From Trichoplax sp. H2 (lineage: Eukaryota; Placozoa; Uniplacotomia; Trichoplacea), in assembly GCA_003344405.1 (NCBI GenBank), contig NOWV01000094.1:62001-126000 (forward strand): 64,000 nucleotides of DNA, given 5' to 3'. The notes under the pieces were generated by a model that saw only the letters and a list, made by a program, of their open reading frames with translations, made no database searches and was not told the DNA's origin. The position numbers and the translations under genes are program-made. Below, one piece after another: positions 12,305-24,901 of this stretch. Within the stretch, counting starts at the first letter, position 1. Each line of letters starts with the position of its first letter.

Positions 12305-15300
12305 CTATTCCAATGGTGGTACATCAGGATCATCTACAAAATCATCATCAGGGGTATCCGTTATTTCCGATACCTTCGGTGAAGATTTTGCAACCTTTGT
12401 TTTTGCCCAAGTCTTGTCATTGACTATGTTGTATATGTCAGCATTCTTTACTGAAGTATCACCAGCTTCTAATTTCTCGTGCCTGCATTTAACGTAAATC
12501 AAGAATACATTAATATATTACTGCAGTATTTGCAATGATATTACGAATAAATTGCCATCGGATTATATACTTCACAGTATATACGGTACAGTATACAGTG
12601 CTCGTACACCTAAAATACCGATATAAAATGCTATAGATTTTGCTTCCGTAACTTACCTTCTTGTTGAGACGGAGTTTGTAGGTGGTCGGTTTTCATTAGC
12701 TTGGGGTTTTACTTCACTCGCAGATGGCGATATTTTTGCCTTCGGTTTGTGCACTTTTATGATTTCCCTTACCTGTAAAAGGTAACGTTTACAAATTAAG
12801 TGATGGGTTCAATATACTCTGGTCTACATCTATGAATATATAGGATTGATGAAGTAGATGATTTGTCAATCAAGATGTGTACTGTTATATTTCGTTTCAT
12901 CAGCGATACCTTTGGCATTGTTATAACTAGATGACCGGTCGTTTGGGATCGTTTAGCTTCCGATCGATCTGGATTAACCTCTTCCGCTAATACCAGTTGA
13001 AGAATCTACGTGTATTAGTTAAAAATGGCTATTAGCTAATGTATTTATGACTAGAAGTCATGTACTTTCCTCTAGCATACTGTACAATTACTTAAATAGC
13101 TGTATCATAAACGTGTCATAATACCTTAGATTTTATTGTCACCTTCACGTATGTCGGCTGAACATCAACGTCTATCAACGATGTATCCAAATATCTAAGG
13201 TAGTTGTTAATATTTAATTAGCAACTCAACGCAGTAATATCTATGTAAGCAATTTCAGTAAAACTGTGTGTTAAGTTATTTTTGTATCTTTGGTCAGAGA
13301 TATGTATGATCATAAAAATAGATCGTACATTGCGCTTTCTTTTAGGGATCACCTAATCAGAATTTTAATTCATATAAACAAATTGATAAACTAAAACTGC
13401 TACACTGGCTATTGTAATATAAGGATTTACGGCATTTGTAGTTCATTACTGTGGTGGATCTTGAGGTTGATCCATGACCCTTTTCATAAAATGTAGCTCG
13501 TGCTTCGCTACTAGTTCATTAATTTTATTGAAGCTTGAACTGTACATATACATTAGCAGAGTAATCGAATGGTCGTGTAAGGCTATGCCGAAGAAGTCTT
13601 AAGACTTCCTTATACAAAATTGTATCATAGTAGCGTTGTACTATACAGATATTGAAGTTTACTAAGTTGCTAGACACGACACAGACAAGCATTTTGATAA
13701 CATAATATGTTGATAATTTGTAATCTTTGATTACTATATCTTACAACTTACCTATTATAATTATAATTATCAGACATAACATTATGCTATGTTTCGGACT
13801 TGGTGTCTTAGTGTAACAATACACATATTTTAATGACTATTCGCGACAATTACTATTCTATCGGCAGTTATTTTCCGCCAATTTTTGCAGATGCTTGCGA
13901 TGAATGTACCATGTTTGCCTCTTAATAGTCATGGTTTTTAACGACTTTTATAAATTAAATGTAAAGTATCTTATGAAATACTGAAATTACTCATACTACC
14001 AGCTATTTTCAAAGGCAAAAAATAATAAAATAATTGCATAGACTTACTTGTAACAGGCGACGTCGAGGACTATATTGTTGCTTTCTTCATCATCAATTAG
14101 CTGGAAGTCAATCCTAAAATGATTCAAGCAGTAGCTCAATTATTTCACTTCTAATAACAACAAGCATGAGAACTGATATACAAATGTCTGCACCACTTGA
14201 CGATCTCACGGTCTATGCAATACACTGTAAATAATTATGTATAATAGGATACAATATAACCGTTAATACTGACTTGGCCTCGTTCACATTTAGAATTCGT
14301 CCGTCTTCCGTCTTTAAGCGAACCTGTCTTTTGGGTTGCTGTGTATCACTGCCATAATCCAATCGGTACAAAGTCATTTACTACCTTAACCCGAAAATAT
14401 TTTCGGATCTTCTTATTACTATTAATAATCTCTACCTGCTTTTATTGCTCTGGTCTTCTTGGCGCTCTTTCTGCAGTTGTTCGTGTGTAGCCTTGCGAGC
14501 TTCTGGAGTATATGGCATTTTGTCCTGCCAAAAGGATCTACAAGTGAAATATTTGGGATGAAGTTATATCGCAACGATTGCTACTTCGTTAGTGATTTTC
14601 TCATCCGTATGACATATATCAATCAGTAATTACTTATTTGGCTTGTCATTTTCATTATTTGAGTCTAAATCATTTTCATATTTTTCTTCGTTGGAGTCAC
14701 TAACAGATACATGGGCACAGTAAGTTCAAAATCCATTTGTAACAATAAAATATTTTATTTTAAATCGGAAAAAATTAATTATTTTACTACAACTTGTCAA
14801 TACCCTGCGTTTGTTTGCGCATTAATATCGGTATACCAGCGACCATCAAAGCCAGGTTTGTTCTCGTTTTTTCTTTCCTCTTGTGACTTTTCTGCTGCCT
14901 AATTAAATTACCTTTATTAACTTTTAAGGCATTGTTTTACTACAAAATATTATAGCATACTGTCATCCTTTTTAAAGGCTAAATCATAGTTAAAAATTGC
15001 AGAATGAACTATGTTTCAAATATCTAATACCCTTTTAGCTGCATATTCTTCTTGCTGCTTCTCTATACTCTTTTTTATGTTAGCATAATCCTATTAGAAT
15101 GTTAGGAGTACTCTTATAAGTGTACATCTCGCGTCTCCAATTTCATATATTTACGATTTGAAATCACATCGTTTATTTGAGAAGCTATAATGCTAGCTTA
15201 TTGACAGTAATTTTACAGCTATTACTTGTTTAATACCTGTATCGCAATTATTCTCTCTGATCTTTCGACATCTTGACCATCAAGACGCTAAGAAAAATCA

Positions 15301-16921
15301 GCACTTCAATTAAGTATTTATTCTTGTATTAGTGTGCAATTACAATGTATATTACCGGATGCTTTATATTTAAAAATATACAGCAAGATACCTTCAATCC
15401 TGGAAGTGTGGCTATAACATACTCTCTATAATGTTCATATTCTACACATGGGTTTCCCGTTAAGTATCTGTCAAAATAGCGATTTTATTTGTAATTTATT
15501 ACGAAATCTCATTGCTAGAATTGATTAGTATTAATTTAAAGCTTTATAAATTGACTTACAATTCTTTAAAGTTGTATAGTTTCTTTAAGCATTCAACACT
15601 CGTCAATTCACCAACAAAATTGACGGTTAAATCCAGTTTTTCTAGTGATTCACACCCTAAATTAATTGAATATTAATTCATAATACATTAAGATTCTTTC
15701 TCCGAAGATTTCTTGAATTAGCTGTAGATCATACACTCTATAAACATTTATCTATTGCCAAGCATTTATTATCCATTTCTAAAAGTTTAGACTAATAATA
15801 AAGAGGTAAATGGAATTTATAAATTGCGATCTTACCTTCCAAATTTTCTATTCTTTCAACGTTATTTAACGCAAGATTAAGATACTTTAACTTTTTTAGA
15901 CGACTCACATTTTCTAAATGATTTTATTTAAAAATTTTGCTGTTAAACTATAATGTAAGTCATTATTACATAGCTTACTAGTTGACTTTATCATGGATTT
16001 GGTAATTGATCACTTACCAATTTTAGGAATAAGGTTGCTTTGTAAGTACAATATTGTTAGATCACGACACCATTTATCTAAATATTCAATTCTAACACAA
16101 TAGTATCATAGAAAAATTAGCTTTGAAGTTAATTCCGTTTAATAAGTATCCCTTCAAGATTTTTTTTAGCTTCAGTAGAGTATAATCATTCTTCTTAGAA
16201 TAATAATGTCACTTGTATCGCATCTATAGCCGGAATGGAACTAAATACTATATCGTCCTTGAAGAAGAAGTAAAAGTTGATTACCATAATGTAATTTGCA
16301 AATAACTAAGCACGTATAAGCCTAAATATAGACCAAATGACTAACCCATTATAATTAGGCGATAAAGTAAAGTATACAGACCATTCTTGGCATGTAATTT
16401 ATGTCTCTGCATAAATTTTAAACTTTATACCGAAAGCGATATAGGTAATACCCTGTATTATCGCGTTTAGCATAAGAGCGAGCTAAATGTAATGGTCTTA
16501 TTTACAAAGTTCATGTGCATCAGCTATATGTTACATACTTTTCAATATCTTGCTGATGTAATGATATTTCTTCCAACGTCGTAATTTCCATATTGTTATG
16601 CTCGGCACGACGCCTTATTAGTTGTTCTGTTACTGCATTTTATTTAAAAAATTATATTCATATACTTGAAATTAGATGCAGGTAATACGAGCTTCTAATC
16701 ATAACATCATCAGCATAGATACAACACACAATGTGCCTGTATGTGAGAAGTACTGTAAAAATCAATTGAGAATGTAAAACAAAATACACCTTAGCCTACA
16801 GATACGTATAGACATAAATTGAAAAGTAGCATATATTAGCATCTGAAAGCATCTTCTCTCGCATTTTTGATAGCAAAATCAATGTACAGAACTACATTGG
16901 GAGATACTTACTGAACACCAT
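12305..16921 (-). CDS. DNAAF11: Dynein axonemal assembly factor 11 (LRRC6/tilB), 17 coding exons
   Basis: Cytoplasmic factor needed to pre-assemble outer and inner dynein arms for motile cilia. Exons on the minus strand: 16912-16921, 16539-16632, 16018-16091, 15836-15913, 15560-15656, 15392-15467, 15237-15287, 15031-15090, 14804-14898, 14634-14699, 14436-14537, 14274-14348, 14048-14113, 13125-13194, 12910-13005, 12657-12772 and 12305-12482. They join in phase to 467 residues, against 466 in human. The N-terminus starts [17 protein letters not shown], followed by leucine-rich repeats ([22 protein letters not shown]) and a cap with [14 protein letters not shown]. Then come a charged coiled-coil region, GFDGRWYTD, and a CS/p23-like domain ([33 protein letters not shown]). 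It ends in VPPLE, close to the family's usual ending. The first coding exon is only 10 nt. No broken exon was seen. Confidence 0.95.
12572..12606. repeat. Small palindromic GTAC/TATAC repeat in a DNAAF11 intron
   Basis: ACAGTATATACGGTACAGTATACAGT-like sequence in the last intron of DNAAF11, related to the larger clusters. Confidence 0.6.
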
Positions 16922-18788
16922 AATTATGATCGCGTATTTTGATGTTTTGAAAGTCCAATAACTCTTGATAAATACTGAATGAACTTGTGGCAGATCACGG
17001 CAATAACTGTACGTTATTTCACTACTAATCACAATAAGCAACAAGCTAACAAACTGTTATATTGAATTAATAGCGCTATATAGGCACAAATCTGGTAGGT
17101 TCACGGTTAAAAAGCAACGCTTCACTACTAGGGTATAGCTCTATACTGTTCTAATCTGACTAAGTCAAAGGCACCATACGAGCACAGCTTTAACATTTAC
17201 TGTGGAAAATTGCATATACGAGTATGTATCGAGCTGATACTACGTAACAACATTCACTATCAATACGTCACATAGATGTTACTGTAGTCCATAATCCATA
17301 TGCGGATAATGAACTACTACTAACAAAATAAAAAAATAATACTATGCTGTGAACACTACGTGATACTTGACATTCACACTATGCATTTCGTATTTCGTAT
17401 ATATATATATATATATAAACTATGATACAAGAAGCATAATTAATCCATAAAGTCTCGTCTAGTTGCCATAGAAACGTTTACTTTCTTAAGGCTCGATTGA
17501 ACCTCAGTGCCCACAATATTGAAGCATGAACTACTTAAATTAAATAGTTTTATGAATGAGATGAATAATTTAATTAATTGGAAATGCTTCCTACAACTTC
17601 ATATTATTACTTCTACATTACTAAGTAAAATCGTAACTATAACGAAATTATTACGATTTCGCATAATGTAGCGTACTGTTTGATTAGTATTATTACGTAC
17701 GCGTACTATCGATAAAAGATATTTCATTTCTACGTGTAATACAAAGTAATCTTAATATTATACACTATACAGTGGTACTATGAACGTACACGCCTATAAT
17801 CTAACCTCCATGACTTTGCGCTATGTAGTCAAGCAGGCCCCTTGAAGAGTTTACTAAAGATACGAGAATGCTGTCAAAATACGCTCACACTTAAATATAT
17901 CTTTTTTCCTGCAGTAATAATAAAATATTATTCACACATAAACTCATAACATAAAAGTAATATCGAATTTGGGCATTGATATTTTTATTTTAATACAAAA
18001 TTTACTTGCAATACAGATTTTAGTTCTCATGTACCTGTATTACTTCGTAACTATGTATGAAAGGATTTATTTAGCGATGTAAACTTTTATCCATATTTAA
18101 TTACTCTGAATATATTGCTCTAGGTGAACGAGATAATATAAGGCCTAAGACCAGCGAATTTAACAATTTAAATTAATGTCTTTATTTCACATTTAAAAAA
18201 TTAGGGTTAAAATTTCTTTCATTTTTAAACTTTTAATACATTTTTATAGTGTATTTCTATCGCAGCCTAAAACTTGTCAGCCTAACAAGCTTCTCATCCT
18301 CTTTTGTAACAATTTACTCATCACTTCTAACAATTCTAGTTCTTGAAGAAACTGAGATAAATCATAATGTAGCGAGTTCATTACTCTCATTTAATTACGC
18401 AAGCGATGTAATGTTAAACTAAGATTATTTATATATATATATACAGTCTCCATTATATCGTAGTGATAGATGTATACAAGGTTTCATCTCAGACAAAGGT
18501 AACATACTGCATATTAGTTACATTATATCATTAGGAAAATCATTCATAGCTCATCATACACAATCAGAACTGAATAAGGTACATCTGATATCCAAGTTAA
18601 TGTTGCTTTAAGTAAAGAAAAATTTTATCCGACTAATAAATACAAAATATTCTTGTTTTATCATGGAACATTACGCATTTTATATTCCTATTAGAAAAGC
18701 CTAATGACATTACAATGGCATAATGAGTGATTTTTATGCCACAACTGTAATTACCAACTGTTTCATATAGGGATTTCTATCGACAGCC
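16922..18788. other. Intergenic region between DNAAF11 and the DNAJC27-like GTPase gene
   Basis: AT-rich, with an AT dinucleotide run near 17399-17417 and another near 18431-18443. No open frame with recognisable motifs. I looked on the minus strand for J-domain exons (an HPD codon triplet) downstream of the GTPase gene and found none by eye. Confidence 0.55.
17399..17417. repeat. AT dinucleotide microsatellite
   Basis: Uninterrupted TATATA run in intergenic sequence. Confidence 0.85.
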
Positions 18789-20094
18789 TTACTCCGTACT
18801 GTTAGCAATAGAAATTAACGTTCCAAATAGTTCTTTGATACCTTGACCAGTCGCAGCAGAAGTTTCGAAATACTTCGCATTATGATTTTTAGCCCATTTC
18901 ATACCCTCTTCTTTTTTAACAACTCGTTTTTGATTGCAATCGATCTAATTTGAATAAAAAACAAAATATGGAATTACATAGTTCAACAGTAAATGATAAT
19001 TATTAAATTATTAATGACAACAGATAATACCTTATTTGCTACTACAGCTATTTTTGCCTTAGTTTCACAATATTTTTGAAATTCCCTAAGCCAAGAATCT
19101 AAATCTTCAAAAGTAGCTCGTGTGGTAACGTCATAAACAAGAAATACCGCCTACATGACAATTAAAGAGTTATTCGATTCAAATATATGATACCTAGAGA
19201 CCGTATTAAGATAGTTACCTTTGTTTCTTCGTATAATTCGTTACGAACATCACAATATTCATTTTGTCCAGAAAAATCCCAGATATTAACATATGCTAGT
19301 TCAAAATATTAGAAAGTTTCATTATAGAGCAAGTTAGTTGTAGTGCGTCTACTTGAAAAGAATCCTCTCAAAATTTACATTATTTTAAAGCATACTTTCC
19401 GTGTCGTCTTCAGAATGAATTCTGAAACCTATTTAATTATTAATAAGGATATAGTTATAGTAAAAATTATTCGATTTTATGAAACACGCACGTTTTATTT
19501 GTAAAATTAAAAATTTTTGACTAGAACACCCAGAAAACTATCGCCCTACCATAATCCACCCCAACAGTCGCCTGGTACGAGTCTGAGAACTGTAAAATTC
19601 AAATCAAGTCTTTATAAATCCCCTATGACGTTGGTGATAATCTCTACAAAAGCGTAGATGTTATCTAACAGCTGAATACTATTTAGTAACGTGAGAAATT
19701 GGCTTACACCGGCGTCGCAGAAATTCTTGATAATACTGGTTTTACCAACATGAGCGTTACCCAAGGTGATAATCTAGCGTAATGAAAGATAAATTACTTA
19801 TTTATTACAGTATTTTCCTATAAAAAAATAACACGGAACTCTACTATTAAAACTAGACAGTAACCTAACGAAGCTGAGTTTACGCTCTACGTATACCTGC
19901 ATGAAATTGTGAAATATGATACTTTAACCTCGTAATCTAATCTCTGTAAATCGTTTCATTCACACTAATACCGCAATCGATGTTTCACACCTTCATTAAA
20001 TCTTTACATTTACCCTAAATCTTACCTTACACCATTTAATAGAAGCGGCAACATCTTTCACTGGGTGTGTAAGGTGATCTTTTTCCCTATCCAT
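18789..20094 (-). CDS. Rab/Ras-like small GTPase related to DNAJC27 (RBJ), without J domain
   Basis: Predicted GTP-binding protein. Seven exons join in phase: 20026-20094, 19708-19773, 19550-19589, 19396-19428, 19219-19295, 19031-19150 and 18789-18944, giving 186 residues. Motifs seen: P-loop GNAHVGKTS (about residues 28-36); a switch I-like TVGVDYG; G3 WDFSGQNEY, with Ser-Gly in place of the usual Ala-Gly; G4 ANKID; G5 ETSAATGQG. The wording around G3 (NIWDFSG, VRNELYEET) and G4-G5 matches the GTPase half of DNAJC27 better than a classical Rab. DNAJC27 normally continues into a C-terminal J domain. Here the frame stops right after the GTPase fold, and no C-terminal prenylation Cys is present. 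The TAA stop lies inside a GTAAGG that could act as a splice donor, so a longer isoform cannot be excluded. Confidence 0.8.
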
Positions 20095-20991
20095 CACTCT
20101 CAAAAACTTTAAAGAATATTGCTTTTGAGAATTTCATATGCTTTATCGGCTTCAATTACTAGGGTTTGAGCTATTGCTAAGTTTATCGCTTCATAGTATA
20201 CTGTACCTTACTAATGTCATTTAATTTTTCATGTATACGCTGTTTAAACAATTATAGCATATTTTACCCTGTAATCCAAATTCCAGACACAATCAGCTCA
20301 CAAATTTTATTTTATTTCAATCGACAGCTCTCTTTCACGATTAATCAGAGTTAAAGGAATAGTTGGTGTATGTCTTTAATCTTTTCACAGGGCTTAACTA
20401 TACGTAGTACAACAGAATACGACTATACTAATCCTGAGCACTTATTCTACTAAGTAATGCCCAGTAATTAGGCATATAACAACTTCGATGGTTTATACTT
20501 ATGATTTGATTTACAATTAATCGGATATTATACCGTAATTAAATCACTATTCTATAGTATCTCGCTAGTAGTTAGTTGTATAGGTTTCCAAGGAGCCTTA
20601 GTGTCAATAAATACACTACGTATAGGTAGTGAATCAATGGCGTGTTTGTTATTTACTGTTTACGGTGCTATTCAAGTTGTTTGATATACCAGAGGTCTTT
20701 TACCGGTATGTTTCATACTGAGAAGAGGTAACATGCACGTTCATTGCTATAATGCGTGGTGTAAAGTAGTGTATCAAACTTGAATGGCTCCTTCCATTTT
20801 ATGCGGTAGGTTTATAGAATCGCGGCATATAGTGTAGTGTATATTTACACCATGAGTTACGCTATTAATAATACCCGCTAACTGATCCAGATCACTATCC
20901 ACTAGTAGGGCTTTTACTGTAAGTTCAAGCTCTCCAACAGGATTGCTTTTAGCTAGGCACTACTAAAGACATGCAATAGGTCTACCTAATT
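20095..20991. other. Intergenic region upstream of the GTPase gene
   Basis: Presumed promoter side of the minus-strand GTPase gene. No repeats or motifs recognised. Confidence 0.55.
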
Positions 20992-21231
20992 TCAGCTTCC
21001 GCATTTTTGTGCTGAGAAATTACTCAAATTAGCGTCGCCGTCCCTTTTTAAATTCCTGCTTTCAGCACTCAAGTTCCAGATCTGATGGATGAACCAGATT
21101 TTCAATTTCTGTTGAAGCATGTTTTCTTCATAAGTATCAAAATATCCATAGTTTTCCTGGTAATACCAGGCTGGTAGAGACAATAATTTTAATGCTACAT
21201 CAATATCTTTCATGAATTCATTGACATCCAT
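20992..21231 (-). CDS. Possible short protein or exon of unknown function
   Basis: A 79-codon open frame starting MDVNEFMKDIDVALKLL, rich in aromatic residues (PAWYYQENYGYFDTYEE) and with a polar tail. I recognise no family. It lies about 290 bases downstream of the TUT1 stop on the same strand and could be a separate small gene, an alternative 3' exon, or chance. The composition looks more protein-like than neighbouring random frames, but there is no second line of evidence. Confidence 0.25.
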   Translation of the reverse strand: MDVNEFMKDIDVALKLLSLPAWYYQENYGYFDTYEENMLQQKLKIWFIHQIWNLSAESRNLKRDGDANLSNFSAQKCGS

Positions 21232-21524
21232 GATTCTCTCAGCAGAGCTCTTGAAAATCGTCGAGTTGAGTAAATTATATATAATTATTTACAAAAAATA
21301 AGTCAATAGCTTCCACTGTGCTGTATCGCATTATCCATTACAAAAATATGGTCGTTACATCAAACGCAGATTGTAACGATATTACTAAATACAAGTGTGT
21401 ATATTAACATAGACATAGTAGTCATCAATAAATAATGTGATAACTTACTGATAATACGAAATTAAAATACAAAATTGCATAAAAGAATGAAAACAGCATC
21501 AAGAAATTATAATCCATAGACAGG

Positions 21525-24500
21525 TTAACAATTTAATTGTAGTAATTTCTTGATATAAGCATAAAATGATTGAAAAGATTGCACAGACTCCCATTCCATG
21601 AGATCGAATTGAGCAATAATTTCCATAGTGTCTTTCTGACGTGATTCTACCATTACAGTGAAACTAAATAATGATGCTTCTTTTTCGTTGAGACATTTTA
21701 TACCATCACTTTTATCGACTTCATCCTCCTTCGCATGAATATCAAAATTCTTTTCATCATCTACAGTCTCTTCGTGAGGCTGTTCCTTAAAGTAAGCTTC
21801 AGAAGTTGTCAATCTTTCTTGCAAACGACGTTTTTGGCGTCGACCTGTCCACGTATTCCTGTTTGCTTTACAATGAGCGAACAAACGTGGAAATTTCCTT
21901 TCTACAATGACCTTCTCCTCATACTCTACTTTTGCTTTCTTTGCAGGAGGATGTACTAAAATATCTTCATCTCTACAATCTGGCTGGCTAACACAACTAT
22001 CTATGCAAGTCAAATTCTTACTATCGAATAACTTTTCAATTTCCGTGACAATTACACTGATCGTTGTACCATTTGCACTATCAGTCAGTAAAGAATGTCG
22101 TAAATACTTAATGATTTCTCTGTTATAAATACAATCAACGTCTAGTTCCACTTTTAGCCGCTTCAGCAGGTAAAAATAGTTGATTACAGTTAACAAATAC
22201 TGCTTAGAAGCTTTGTCTTCACATTCAAGCAGTCTCGAAGTATCAGATAAAGCGTCACTAAGATAATTAAAATTATCCACTACAGATAAAACAAATGAAT
22301 TTTTTGCTAATAAATCTTTGTATTTGGCAGGATTGAAAAGTTCTTTTAAAGTGATGTTTGCTCTCGAAAAAGAGTCTTTAGCAGCCGATTGAGCTGTAAG
22401 GATTTTAATGCAATTGTTCATAGCAACCCGAGCTTCACGTTGAAACCTGTGTAGCCCATCTTTATTAACATTCTGTGTTGTATTATGATTTAATAAAAGA
22501 GGGTCCTGAACACAAATCGGAGTTGTCTTAAAATTTTTCATAGCTTTGACCAATACATCATTGCCAGCAATGTCTCTAACAATCTCATCAAATGTCACCG
22601 GCAGTCCATTCTTCACACTAATTACACATTGGTCATAATCAAAAAGTGTTGCATAAAAGCAAAAGAACTTATGAAGGAGAGACGCTGCAAAAAAGTTTTT
22701 AAAGTTTACAATAAGCATTCAATGATATAAAAAGTAACAAGTTTCGCGGTAATCAAGTCACAAACATAGAAACTATATATGTCATACTTACGCGTTGCTT
22801 CTATTGATACAGTCTTAAATACAGTAGTAGCATTTTCACAGCTTAAAAACGAACAGTCCCAAATACCTATTACATTATTGGATTTCACCTAAGTATAACA
22901 ATGAATCAAATATTAAATCTCGCGGTATATACCTACCTGTCATGACTGAAATTAACCATACATATGAAAATGTTAAAATTAAACGCTGCAAAATCATTTA
23001 AGGAAAAAATATATAACGTACATTTTGTTCTCTAAATAACGTTTGTAATGAGGGCAACACCGATGGCTTGGTACATTGAAGGAAATATATTATCATCAGT
23101 ATTAAGCTATAACTTGTGAATTGGCCACCAGAGTTTAACGTAATGCCTCTGCAGTAAGCCCAAGTTCGTATCGTGAAAACAAGAGGCTTGACACGAGGAT
23201 CTAGTTTACTGTACTCCTGCAGCAGTTGACTGTTAGCAATCCCAAGCCTGATAAGTAAACCAACAAAACATGAAGTTATGCAACACAGTACTTGCTGTCG
23301 CTGATTACTTTCTTAATTTTTTCGTACCTATTATTAATAGTCAAATCACAACAAAGGCTACATTCATTATATTTAAATTTGATAACCGGCTCTCTAGCAT
23401 TTGATAGAGCAATCACATCCAAACATCCAGGAATACATTCCTTGATGAATTTTGCCACAACAGAAAACGTACTCCATGGCCGACGAATGGTCACTTTTTC
23501 ATCTTCAATATTTATATCTGTACTCGTTTCGCAAAATCCTTTATCTGTGATTGCATTCTCGTCCATAATCATTGCTATATCTAAATCACCGCTAGCTTGA
23601 CCAAATCCATTGACTGCGGAACCAAAAGGGACGATTTTAACGCTTTCATCAAGCTCAACAAAACACTGCTGCAGTAAATCGCAGACTAATCTACGCAAGC
23701 GATTATCGTTATCTGTCAATTCACGCTGCTGCATTACAGAAATAAGTTGTTGTTCTAACTATATTCGGATGAAAGTTGATTCAGTTAAAAGTGAAATATC
23801 GTATGTACGAATCAAAATATAAATTTAGATTACTATTTAATGGTGAAACGCATAAATTCTTAAGATCAAACAACGGCACTCACCGTATCAGAATCATCAA
23901 TTTGCAACCTTTCAAGCAACTCATTACTCAATTGTTGCAAGGACTTTTTAACCTTTTTTTGTTCTTTACTTTTCTTTTGTACATTGCCTTTTATAATATC
24001 AGCAGTTCTTTCTTTGATAACAAGCTTACGGTCATGAAATTCGGGTAAAGACTGACTTATCCTAAGCACCTCTTTAGCACTTTCTTCTTTTAGAAATTCG
24101 ATAATAGCAAAGACGGGCTGCAATATACAAAGTACCATAGCTAAATCTAAGAAATCACTTACCAAACTCTTAAATACAATCGATATTATTCTAATATCTT
24201 TCAACAAGACTACCTTCTCTTTATCTGAATGAACTGCCACGATCTCGCCATATTTACCAAAGAAAGATCTGAATTCATCAGCCAAGTCTGTACACTGATT
24301 AAAATTGCGCACGAAAATACTTCGTTTCGCCACTTCCTGACGTCGTCGTATCTCCTGTGCAAGACGTCGATGTTTTCTACCTTGATAATGTGCAGCTTTT
24401 GAGCTTTCTTATATATTAAAATAATGAAATTGCAACGGGCAGATTAATTCGAGAAATCATTTCAACATCACTCCCATAAGTAAAAATAAGATGTAATATT

Positions 24501-24901
24501 ATTATTATCTATTTATTCATTCATTTCATTGCGTACTAGAAGCAAGCTAATAATACAGTACAACATAACGATCAATTACTAAATCATCCCATTTATCCAA
24601 TCCCTTACAGTTCTTAAGTGCGCAGCAGTATCTACAATTTGAAGTTGTCAAATTGTAATTCTAATTTAGAGGTTGCACGACATTGCAGCCAGTCTAGCTC
24701 AGATTTAGCTTCAAAGCAGTCTTACCTAAACGTGCAAGATTTCATCTACGTATTTTACGCTGCTGTATTGTAGCAACTCAGACGCTGAATAGTTTTTATT
24801 TTTTGAGCACTTTATAGCCAATATTGAGAGTGAAATTTACAACTTTTATATAACGTACCTGATTCTAATTTCACACCGCAAATCTCACAGACCGACGCCA
24901 T
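21525..24901 (-). CDS. TUT1: Speckle-targeted U6 snRNA terminal uridylyltransferase / poly(A) polymerase
   Basis: Adds uridines (or adenines) to RNA 3' ends, classically U6 snRNA, in the nucleus. Exons: 24859-24901, 24214-24407, 23884-24117, 23328-23728, 23022-23247, 22792-22888 and 21525-22684. All are in phase, giving 784 residues (human 874). Domain order matches TUT1. A U1-type zinc finger comes first (C5, C8, H21, H27). An RRM follows, with RNP2 IFVRNF and RNP1 PVFAIIEF split by an intron. The nucleotidyltransferase core has FGSAVNGF then GDLD (Asp205, Asp207) and a third acidic residue in CCDLT (Asp285). The PAP-associated region has LDPRVKPLVFTIRTWA and WDCSF. A long C-terminal region includes a Lys/Arg-rich patch (TGRRQKRRL). 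The catalytic triad is intact. The start codon is the first ATG before the zinc finger. It shares an upstream region with divergent SRP19. Confidence 0.92.

Noticed and set aside
17400-18788. Search for a J domain downstream of the DNAJC27-like gene
   Set aside because: No HPD codon triplet or helix-rich exon was seen on the minus strand, so no J domain was annotated.
21735-22128. Plus-strand frames opposite the TUT1 last exon
   Set aside because: Shadows. The minus-strand exon is in phase with six others and ends a complete TUT1.
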